DNA of 29,545 nucleotides from an uncultured Acidobacteriaceae bacterium (GTDB taxonomy: Bacteria > Acidobacteriota > Terriglobia > Terriglobales > Acidobacteriaceae). Below are positions 15,504-22,244 of this stretch, in pieces (position 1 is the first letter of the stretch; every line of letters begins with the position of its first letter). The stretch is taken from contig CAIMNN010000513.1 of the NCBI GenBank assembly GCA_903842845.1, positions 1 to 29,545 on the forward strand, in the 5' to 3' direction. The notes beneath the pieces are model-generated. The model did no database searches and was not told the origin of the DNA. It was given only the letters and a program-made list of their open reading frames with translations. Position numbers and translations under genes: made by a program.

Positions 15504-15526
15504 CGCCGGTTCAGATGGCACCGGCG
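15504..15526. other. Intergenic hairpin downstream of the PfkB kinase gene
   Basis: CGCCGGT pairs with ACCGGCG around a nine-base loop. There is no T run on either side, so it is not a classic terminator, but it sits 21 bases past the kinase stop and may stabilise the mRNA 3' end. The rest of the spacer 15268-15546 shows nothing else I can support. Confidence 0.4.
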
Positions 15527-15546
15527 GTTTCATAAAGCGGGAAGGG

Positions 15547-16488
15547 TCAGAGAGTTGGCGCGGCTGCGGAGAATGGATATTTCTGCCCACTTTGCATCAG
15601 TTCTTCTATCTCGGTGACAGGCGCGATGCCGCGTGCTCCGAGGGCGCGGCAGTTCAGGGCAGCGGCGGCTGAGGCGAACTCGAGCGTGCGGCGGACGGGC
15701 CAGCCATTAGCTAGGCCATAGATGTAGCCCGCGTGAAAAACATCGCCCGCTCCGGTCGTATCCTTTGCCGCAACCTGGTAGGCCGCGACCTTGAGCATTT
15801 CGTTGCCGTCCCAGGCGATCACTCCGCCCACGCCGAGCGTTGCCGCGGTGAGTTTGGAGTTGAATTTGCTGTGCAGGATGCGCAGAGAATTTTCCAGATT
15901 CGCGTCGCCGGTGTAGCGGGTGGGGAAGTCGCGGCTGACGATTAAATAATCGATGTTGGCCATGAGCTCATCGATGCCGGGGTAGAGCTCGTCGAGGTCG
16001 GCGACGGTCGCCATGCCGGCTTCGCGCGCCCATCGTGCTGCGCGTGTGGCGGCTGCAATATCGTGGCCGTCAGTGTGAAAGAGCCGCGCCGCGGTGACCC
16101 ACTCCTGCTGGAGCTCGCCGGGCTGCAACTGGATGCGCTCGTCCTTGCGGCAGAGCACGGTGCGCTCGCCCTCGGCGTCGACAAGAATCAGCGATTGTGC
16201 GCTTGCGGCGTTTTGAACTTCAAGCAACTGCGCTTCGACGCCGGCGGAGCTGAAGGCGTGCTTGTGCAGCGTCGCCGCCGCGTCATCGCCGACTTTGCCG
16301 ACGTAGCGCGTGCTCAAGCCCCAGATGGCGCAGGCGATGACGGTCGTCGCTGCCTGACCGCCGGGCAGAATGCGCACATCGCTGTACTCGATCTTGGAGC
16401 CGGATTCGGGGAACTTGTCGAGTTGTATGAGTGTGTCGGTGGCATTGAGCCCCACGCACACCAGATCGACGGTCTTGGTCGTACTCAT
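15547..16488 (-). CDS. PfkB-family sugar kinase
   Basis: A 313-residue ribokinase-fold kinase that transfers phosphate from ATP to a sugar or nucleoside. PfkB signature 1 is seen as PGGQAATTVIACAIWGL with YVGKVGDD following (about 42-70). Signature 2 is DTTGAGD at 243-249, where Asp249 is the catalytic base. Length is typical. The start is ATG 16488. It lies 34 bases after the permease gene on the same strand and probably in its operon, so its substrate is likely the sugar that the permease imports. The sequence alone does not separate ribokinase, fructokinase, ketodeoxygluconokinase or adenosine kinase specificity. Confidence 0.9.
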   Translation of the reverse strand: MSTTKTVDLVCVGLNATDTLIQLDKFPESGSKIEYSDVRILPGGQAATTVIACAIWGLSTRYVGKVGDDAAATLHKHAFSSAGVEAQLLEVQNAASAQSLILVDAEGERTVLCRKDERIQLQPGELQQEWVTAARLFHTDGHDIAAATRAARWAREAGMATVADLDELYPGIDELMANIDYLIVSRDFPTRYTGDANLENSLRILHSKFNSKLTAATLGVGGVIAWDGNEMLKVAAYQVAAKDTTGAGDVFHAGYIYGLANGWPVRRTLEFASAAAALNCRALGARGIAPVTEIEELMQSGQKYPFSAAAPTL

Positions 16489-16522
16489 CTCAACTATTTT
16501 AACGGTTCAATTTGATTCGAGC

Positions 16523-17803
16523 TTAGCGGAAGCGGTTGTAGCGCCACAGCGCGCGTGTGCCCACTACGACCGAGACGCCCATCACGATCACCAGTGCGAC
16601 GACCCACGCAGTGTTCATTGTGAGTTGCGGGCGCTCAGCCCAAAGACCGAGAAGGACGAAGACACCGACGGAGAGCGCGAGGATGATGTAGTCGAGAAGG
16701 CTGCGGCTGGTGTCTGTGCTTGAAGGCGGCGCGTCGCCGTTGGATGCGAGCAGCTTTTGCGCGTCGAGGCCATAACGTGTGCACTCGCGCCGGATGGCGG
16801 CTTCGGTTGAGGCGGACTCGCGTTCTGTCTCAACGGCCATACTGACCAGGATTGCGCCGAGTATCATCACCAGCGAGCCGGAGATGGCGAGAAGTTTGTG
16901 CGTGGGATCGGCGTGCGCGAGTTCGCCAAAGACAAGCACGCCCCAGGCAAGCCCCCATATCTGATTGGTGTTGGCCAGCGGAATGCCGCGGCCGATGCCG
17001 AGAAATTTTGTGGCGTACTGCTGGAAGAGGTCGCCGATGACCCAGACGAATCCGCCGAGGAAAAGCCAGAAGAGCATTCCGCGAATCGACGACGAATGAA
17101 ATACAGGTGCGTTGAAGCCACCGTCGAGTGTGAGAACCAACGTCAGCATCGTGCCCAACTCGCCTAAGGTAAATACGGTGACGAACGAGAGCGGCGACAT
17201 TCCACTGATGTAGGCCTTGCGATAGGGGATGTACATTGTGCCCCAGAGCAAGCTTGCGCCGAGTGCGGCTGCGATGCCGCCGACCACGCGTTCGTGATGT
17301 GCGCTCTCCGCGTGTAAGGTGCTGAAGCCGAGCAGAATGGCTGCGGCGACGATTGCCGACGTGCCGAGCAGAACGCGGAGAATGTTCGCGCGGCTTGCGC
17401 CCTTCAATTCGCCGAAGAGGAGTCGGCCCCACAAGATGCCGATGAGCGAGTTAGTGTTCCACAGCGGAAACGCGATGGCGAGGCCGACGTTGCGAATAGC
17501 GAAGACAGTGAGCGTGTTGGCGACGGCCCAGAGCATTCCGGCGAGCACCGCCGGCAAAAGCAGTTGCCGGTTTTCACGGAGGTCGGCGAAGACGGAGCGA
17601 GTGCCACGCATCAGTGTGGGGAAGCTCCAGCGCGCAACGAAGACGCCGGCGACCATGCAGAGGGAGATTGCATACGGCGAGAGGCCGGTGTTGACGAGTT
17701 TTGTCGGAGCCTCAGCCGCGCCCAGCCAAACGCCGGCGGCGAGGCCGCACAAAACTCCGAGGCCGTGCCGCTTTGCGAGCGATGCCGCGCGTTCGGTGCT
17801 CAT
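16523..17803 (-). CDS. DMT-superfamily sugar permease (GRP/RhaT-like)
   Basis: A 426-residue membrane protein with about ten helices in two repeated halves, the drug/metabolite transporter layout. The sequences VWLGAAEAPTKLVNTGLSPY, LWNTNSLIGILWGRLLFGELKG and ANTNQIWGLAWGVLVFGELAH resemble the glucose/ribose porter and RhaT groups, which take up sugars with protons. After the tenth helix comes a cytoplasmic insert (about 330-368) with a charged helical part, and then two more helices (about 369-390 and 396-418), an extension not usual for the family. The start is ATG 17803, which overlaps the stop of a 34-codon ORF as ATGA. The PfkB kinase follows. The substrate is unknown. Confidence 0.8.
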   Translation of the reverse strand: MSTERAASLAKRHGLGVLCGLAAGVWLGAAEAPTKLVNTGLSPYAISLCMVAGVFVARWSFPTLMRGTRSVFADLRENRQLLLPAVLAGMLWAVANTLTVFAIRNVGLAIAFPLWNTNSLIGILWGRLLFGELKGASRANILRVLLGTSAIVAAAILLGFSTLHAESAHHERVVGGIAAALGASLLWGTMYIPYRKAYISGMSPLSFVTVFTLGELGTMLTLVLTLDGGFNAPVFHSSSIRGMLFWLFLGGFVWVIGDLFQQYATKFLGIGRGIPLANTNQIWGLAWGVLVFGELAHADPTHKLLAISGSLVMILGAILVSMAVETERESASTEAAIRRECTRYGLDAQKLLASNGDAPPSSTDTSRSLLDYIILALSVGVFVLLGLWAERPQLTMNTAWVVALVIVMGVSVVVGTRALWRYNRFR

Positions 17804-17904
17804 CGCAAGGTCACCAGCAATGCGATTCCCAGAGCGAGGACGACTATCGGTATCAACACGTGGCTGTCAGTAAAAGTGGCGCGGGATTTCTGAATAAAAC
17901 TCAT
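17800..17904 (-). CDS. Possible 34-residue single-span membrane protein upstream of the permease
   Basis: ATG 17904 opens a 34-codon frame whose product has a polar N-terminus (MSFIQKSRATFTDSH) and one hydrophobic helix (VLIPIVVLALGIALLVTL) ending in Arg. Its stop overlaps the permease start as ATGA, which is typical of translational coupling. A TTGACA / GATAGT promoter pair lies just upstream and would start transcription about six bases before this ATG. The ribosome-binding sequence (GAGG, two bases from ATG) is too close to be good. It might be a small permease-associated subunit or just a coupling leader peptide. Confidence 0.5.
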   Translation of the reverse strand: MSFIQKSRATFTDSHVLIPIVVLALGIALLVTLR

Positions 17905-17916
17905 GACCTCGCCCAC

Positions 17917-17944
17917 ACTATCGGTCAGCTACAGTGAGTGTCAA
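17917..17944 (-). promoter_or_regulatory. Sigma-70-type promoter of the permease/kinase operon
   Basis: On the minus strand, TTGACA at 17944-17939, a 16-base spacer, and GATAGT at 17922-17917 (four of six to TATAAT). Transcription would start near 17910, giving a 5' leader of only about six bases before the small ORF. Confidence 0.5.
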
Positions 17945-17977
17945 GAAGCGCACGGGGAATGCGCTATTCTTGCTGTG

Positions 17978-19003
17978 ATGAAAGCTTTGGATCCAATTGC
18001 GTTCACGCGCTCGCTGGTCGAGATCGAATCCACTACATACAGTGAGGGCGCGGTCGGCGACTTTCTCGCGGCGTTTCTTGAGGGCCGTGGCTGGGCCGTC
18101 GAAAAGACCTCCGTACCGCAGCCGGCTGAGAGCAAGCTTACCGGGCCGCGTTGGAATGTCTACGCTGCCAAGCCGGGTGTGACGCCGGTGCTGGTTTTCT
18201 CCACGCATATGGATACAGTGCCGCCTTACATTTCCTTCAGCGAGGACGATGAAAATATTTACGGGCGCGGAGTTTGCGACGCCAAGGGAATCATCGCCGC
18301 GCAGGTTGCGGCGGCTGAACAACTGCGCGATGCGGGTTACAAGGTTGGTTTGCTTTTTGTGAGCGGTGAAGAGCGCGACTCTGCTGGCGCAAAGGTTGCG
18401 AACGAAAATCCCAAGGGCAGCCGCTACCTCATCAATGGCGAGCCGACAGACAATCGGTTGGCGCTTGCGTCGAAGGGCGCGCTGCGCGTTACGTTGCGCG
18501 CGACGGGGAAGATGGGCCACTCGGCGTACCCGGAGCTTGGCGAAAGCGCGGTGCACAAACTGGTTGAAGCCGCGAACAGATTGCTCGTGCTGGAACTGCC
18601 ATCGATAGAAGATGTCGGCCCGAGCACACTGAACATCGGTCAGATAGCCGGTGGTCGCGCGCCGAACGTTATCGCGGACCAGGCCGAGGCGCAGATATTG
18701 ATTCGACTCGTCGGTGACTCCTCGCCGATTCGCGCGGCGGTTGAAAAGGCCGTCGCCGGACTTGCATCTGCCGAGTACACACTAGAAATTCCATTCGTCC
18801 GACTTCGCGCCGTCGAAGGCTTGCCGACAATGATTGCGAAGTTCACTACGGACATTCCCTGGCTCAGCAACTGGGGCGAGCCGCTGTTGCTCGGCCCCGG
18901 TTCAATTCACGTCGCGCACACACCGCATGAGAAGCTCGCAAAGAAGGAACTGCTCGAAGCGGTCGAGCTTTATGTTGAGGTCGTCAAACAGTTGCTCGCA
19001 TAG
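17978..19003 (+). CDS. M20-family metallopeptidase (ArgE/DapE/CPG2-like)
   Basis: A 341-residue zinc hydrolase that cleaves an amide bond in a small substrate. Metal and catalytic residues are all visible: His77 and Asp79 in STHMDTVPP, Asp101 in GRGVCDAKG, Glu131-Glu132 in SGEER, Glu155 in NGEPTD, and a C-terminal His314 in AHTPHEKL. The lid/dimerisation domain (about 165-270) begins at KGALRVTLRATGKMGHSAYPE. The start is ATG 17978; the frame continues upstream but has no better start. There is no Shine-Dalgarno sequence, and TATTCT ends seven bases before the ATG, which hints at a leaderless message. Whether it acts on acetylornithine, succinyl-diaminopimelate or dipeptides cannot be told. 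Confidence 0.9.
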   Translation: MKALDPIAFTRSLVEIESTTYSEGAVGDFLAAFLEGRGWAVEKTSVPQPAESKLTGPRWNVYAAKPGVTPVLVFSTHMDTVPPYISFSEDDENIYGRGVCDAKGIIAAQVAAAEQLRDAGYKVGLLFVSGEERDSAGAKVANENPKGSRYLINGEPTDNRLALASKGALRVTLRATGKMGHSAYPELGESAVHKLVEAANRLLVLELPSIEDVGPSTLNIGQIAGGRAPNVIADQAEAQILIRLVGDSSPIRAAVEKAVAGLASAEYTLEIPFVRLRAVEGLPTMIAKFTTDIPWLSNWGEPLLLGPGSIHVAHTPHEKLAKKELLEAVELYVEVVKQLLA

Positions 19004-19098
19004 TCCCCGTTTCCGCACGAGCGGCGTAACCATCACGGCATCCTGACTCATGCCGCGCGCATCTAATTTTCGTAACCAGTCAGGCACTGAGGCATCGC

Positions 19099-21225
19099 GT
19101 GAACTCACTTTCTAAATCCGCTTCGTCGTATCTCCGCACCGCCGCGCATCAACCCGTTCAATGGCACGCATGGGGCGATGAACCGTTTGAGCTTGCACAA
19201 AAAGAGCAGAAGCCCATCCTGCTTGATATTGGCGCCGTATGGTGCCATTGGTGCCACGTGATGGACCGCGAATCGTACGAGGACGCGGCGCTGGCCGCAA
19301 TCATCAACGAACACTTTATTGCGATAAAGGTTGACCGCGACGAACGGCCCGATGTGGACGCGCGCTACCAAGCCGCAGTCTCGGCCATCAGTGGGCAGGG
19401 CGGATGGCCGCTGACCGGATTTCTGACGCCTGAAGGCAAACCATATTTTGGTGGAACGTATTTTCCGCGCGACGACCGCTATGGCCGACCAGGTTTTGCG
19501 CGCGTGCTGTTGACGATGGCCTCGGTGTGGCGCGACCGGCGCGAAGAGGCGCTCGATTCAGCGGCGAGCGTGATGTCGGCGATTGAAGAGAATGAAGCAT
19601 TCAGCGGACGCGGCGGTGCGTTGAACCATGAACTGAGCGAGAAGATCGCAGCCTCGGCGCTGAAGCAGTTTGATGCGCGCCACGGCGGCTTCGGTTCGCA
19701 GCCCAAGTTTCCTCACCCTGCGGCGCTTGACCTGCTGATGCAGATTGCGGCGCGCGGCTGCGCACAGCAGGCTGAGATTCTGACGGCGGTGTCGACGACG
19801 CTGCTCAAGATGGGGCGCGGCGGTGTGTATGACCAGCTTGCTGGCGGTTTTCATCGCTACAGTGTCGACGAGCGCTGGATTGTTCCGCACTTTGAAAAGA
19901 TGCTTTACGACAACGCTGCGTTGCTTGCGAACTATGTTCATGCGACGCGCATCCTGAAAGGTGATGTAGCTTCGGAGTGCGCGGAGCGTGCGCGAGAGAT
20001 AAACCATTGGCTCGACGCGACGATGACCGACCGCGAGCATGGCGGCTTCTACACTTCGCAGGATGCCGATATCAATCTTGAGGACGACGGCGACTACTTT
20101 ACATGGACCCTTGAAGAGACGCGCGAAGCGTTGGCCGACGACGTTGACGCGTTGAACTTCGCGATCGAGTATTGGGATATCCGCGAACTTGGTGAGATGC
20201 ACCACGATCCGCAGAAAAATGTTCTTCATGTTCAGAAGACGCTCGCAGAGATTGCCGCTAAGGGCGGTCAGACAATTGTCGAACTCAACGCCTTGCTCAA
20301 ACGCGCCCGTACAAGGATGCTCGCAGTTCGTGCAGAACGCCCGACGCCGTTCATCGACAAGACGCTCTATACAAGCTGGAATGCGATGGCCATCTCGGCA
20401 TATTTGGATGCCGCACGTGGGCTCGGCAATGCGCAGGACTTCTCAGCAGAAGAAAAAGCTGCGTTGCAGAAGTTTGCGCTCAAGAGCTTCGACCGGTTGC
20501 TGGCGGCGGCTTACAAGGATAAGACGCTCTCGCACGTCATCGCTTATCACGATGGCTCGGCGTCAACAACAACGCCCGGCACGCTCGACGATTACGCCAT
20601 GACGTTGCACGCCGCGTTGGACGCGTGGTCAGCGACGGGCGAGATGCGCTACTATCGCGTCGCCGAGTCGCTCGCGGATGCGCTGGCAACAAGATTTTTT
20701 GAGAGCAGTGAGAACGGCCTCTCCGGCGCATTCAACGACACCGACGGCAGCGGACACAAACTCGGCGCGCTTTCCGCTCGTCGCCGCCCGTTGCAGGATT
20801 CGCCCACGCCTGCCGGCAACCCAACCGCAGCCGCCGCGCTTCTTCGCATCGCCGCGCTCAACGGAAGCGCAGAGTACCGCGTGATGGCATTTGAAACGCT
20901 CGAAAGCTTCTCCGGCATCGTGGAGCACTTTGGACTTTACGTCGGCAGCTACGGGCTCGCGCTCGAGCGCCTCCTCGCCGAGCCGCATCAACTGGTCATC
21001 GTTGGGAACGACGCAATCGCCGCAGAGATGGAATCGCTTGCTGCAAAACCCTTCACTGTCGCGCGCACCATCATCCGCCTCACGCAGACAGCCGAACTTC
21101 CGCCCGCGCTCGCTGAGACCATCGGCCAGATGCCCGCGCAGGCGAAGACCTTCGCGCTTCTCTGCAACGACCGAACCTGTCTGCCGCCTGTTTATTCAAC
21201 TGCGGAGCTAAAAATTTCGCTTTAA
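19099..21225 (+). CDS. DUF255 thioredoxin-fold protein (YyaL / SPATA20-like)
   Basis: A 708-residue cytoplasmic protein of a widely conserved but poorly understood family. The N-terminal thioredoxin-like domain (about 1-165) has the signature WCHWCHVMDRESYED with Cys49 and Cys52, followed by VDRDERPDVD and GGWPLTGFLTPEGKPY. The rest (about 200-700) is an alpha/alpha-barrel like that of N-acylglucosamine 2-epimerases and glycosidases, with FPHPAALDLLMQ, GGFHRYSVDERWIVPHFEKMLYDNA and GGFYTSQDADI. The start is GTG 19099 with GAGG about 7 bases upstream. Length is normal for the family. Function is unknown; a redox role is often assumed. The strand base bias changes within this gene. Confidence 0.93.
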   Translation: MNSLSKSASSYLRTAAHQPVQWHAWGDEPFELAQKEQKPILLDIGAVWCHWCHVMDRESYEDAALAAIINEHFIAIKVDRDERPDVDARYQAAVSAISGQGGWPLTGFLTPEGKPYFGGTYFPRDDRYGRPGFARVLLTMASVWRDRREEALDSAASVMSAIEENEAFSGRGGALNHELSEKIAASALKQFDARHGGFGSQPKFPHPAALDLLMQIAARGCAQQAEILTAVSTTLLKMGRGGVYDQLAGGFHRYSVDERWIVPHFEKMLYDNAALLANYVHATRILKGDVASECAERAREINHWLDATMTDREHGGFYTSQDADINLEDDGDYFTWTLEETREALADDVDALNFAIEYWDIRELGEMHHDPQKNVLHVQKTLAEIAAKGGQTIVELNALLKRARTRMLAVRAERPTPFIDKTLYTSWNAMAISAYLDAARGLGNAQDFSAEEKAALQKFALKSFDRLLAAAYKDKTLSHVIAYHDGSASTTTPGTLDDYAMTLHAALDAWSATGEMRYYRVAESLADALATRFFESSENGLSGAFNDTDGSGHKLGALSARRRPLQDSPTPAGNPTAAAALLRIAALNGSAEYRVMAFETLESFSGIVEHFGLYVGSYGLALERLLAEPHQLVIVGNDAIAAEMESLAAKPFTVARTIIRLTQTAELPPALAETIGQMPAQAKTFALLCNDRTCLPPVYSTAELKISL

Positions 21226-21296
21226 GCGTGGTTTGATGGAGAGTACTAAAACTTTCGTGAGATGAAACTCTTCATTCCCGATTTTTCTTTTTCATC

Positions 21297-21302
21297 TATA
21301 CT
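21297..21302 (+). promoter_or_regulatory. Possible -10 element for the two small exported-protein genes
   Basis: TATACT preceded by a T-rich stretch. A -35 box is not clear. The leader would be about 68 bases and contains nested short inverted repeats (GGACG/CGTCC at 21320-21357 and CGCCA/TGGCG at 21339-21351). Confidence 0.3.
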
Positions 21303-21376
21303 GGCTTCAAAAATAATTCGGACGGTCTAACTTACCAGCGCCACTTTGGCGACGTCCAAGATGAAAGGGGGATGGG

Positions 21377-21673
21377 ATGCACAGCAGATTCTTCATCCGC
21401 GCGATCTTTGCAGTTACTTTGTTGGCCGCATCGCTTGCGCTTACGCAATCCGCACAGCAAAGCGCTTCCACGCAGACGCCCACACCGCCCCTGCCGCCTG
21501 CAAATCCCAGCGCCTACTTTGATGAGAGCGTCAAGCTCAACCAGATGGCGGTCGAACTTCAGCAACAAGTCACGAAGAGCTCCAAGGACCAGCTATCGGT
21601 CGACATCATCCGCAAAGCCGATGCAATCGAGCACCGCGCTCGCGACCTCAAAGAGCGAATGAAGGGACAGTGA
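21377..21673 (+). CDS. Small exported protein, unknown function
   Basis: A 98-residue protein with a signal peptide (about 1-26, ending LTQSAQQ or just before) and a Pro/Thr-rich linker (STQTPTPPLPPANPS), then an alpha-helical segment with heptad-like spacing (about 50-95, VKLNQMAVELQQQVTKSS...IEHRARDLKER) that may form a coiled coil. It has no recognised domain. The start ATG 21377 follows an AAAGGGGG sequence. The next gene begins 3 bases after its stop, so the two are an operon, and both products are small, secreted and helical, which suggests a shared role in the periplasm. Confidence 0.7.
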   Translation: MHSRFFIRAIFAVTLLAASLALTQSAQQSASTQTPTPPLPPANPSAYFDESVKLNQMAVELQQQVTKSSKDQLSVDIIRKADAIEHRARDLKERMKGQ

Positions 21674-21676
21674 GCG

Positions 21677-22072
21677 ATGAACCGATTCACCTCGATCAGC
21701 CTCATCACTTTCGCCTTCCTTCTTTTGGGTGGCAGCCTGTTGCACGCCCAGCCCGGCTTCAAAGAGGCACACACCGACGTCACATCGCCCTTTTTTGTAT
21801 CTGATAACGAACACGATTATAACGCCGCCCTCAAAATGGCTCGCTGGGCCAATGTGGCACGGCAAAAGCAGTTGGTGAAAGACACAGCCCGTCTTGTCGA
21901 GCTGACCCGTCAGTTCAAGGAGCATATGGCTGTGGCCGGCAATGCGCGCCCCACCGAAGCCGACATCAAGCTCATGGCGCAGATTGAAAAGCTGGCCCAC
22001 TCCATACGCGAAGAAATGGCCAATGCCGGCTCCTTGCCTCCACCGCCGCGCCCGCATCCGGATATCTGGTAG
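21677..22072 (+). CDS. Small exported helical protein, unknown function
   Basis: A 131-residue protein with a signal peptide (about 1-25, FAFLLLGGSLLHAQ). The mature part has NEHDYNAALKMARWANVARQKQLVKDTARLVELTRQFKEHM, a long amphipathic helix rich in Lys, Arg and Glu, then a second helix IKLMAQIEKLAHSIREEM and a Pro-rich end (PPPPRPHPDIW). I do not recognise the family. ATG 21677 lies 3 bases after the previous stop, with GTGAGCG as a poor ribosome-binding site, consistent with coupling. Its helical pattern is similar to that of the preceding product, so a duplicated or interacting pair is possible. Confidence 0.7.
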   Translation: MNRFTSISLITFAFLLLGGSLLHAQPGFKEAHTDVTSPFFVSDNEHDYNAALKMARWANVARQKQLVKDTARLVELTRQFKEHMAVAGNARPTEADIKLMAQIEKLAHSIREEMANAGSLPPPPRPHPDIW

Positions 22073-22169
22073 AGGTGGTTGCATGTAGTTCGTCACAACG
22101 CAATTGGCGGAAATTTTCTACAATAAATTCTGAAGCTTTTTATCCACTCAAATTGAGCTCACCCGGCCT

Positions 22170-22197
22170 ATCCGCGGCATCTGCGGATTGATACAAT
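22170..22197 (+). promoter_or_regulatory. Inverted repeat next to a -10-like box upstream of the E1 gene
   Basis: ATCCGC and GCGGAT (22170-22175 and 22183-22188) form an inverted repeat with a seven-base centre. TACAAT, a possible -10 element, follows at 22192-22197. The repeat would overlap the promoter spacer and could be an operator, but the -35 box is poor. Confidence 0.3.
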
Positions 22198-22244
22198 CGT
22201 CGAGGTGGTCCGCCTTTTTCCATGGGCGGGCAGGAGGGATGTTG

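Noticed and set aside
19064..19092. Possible dif site (GCGCAT...GTAAC) near the bias change
   Set aside because: The left half matches the Escherichia dif left arm only partly and the right half hardly at all. I cannot support it without a profile search.
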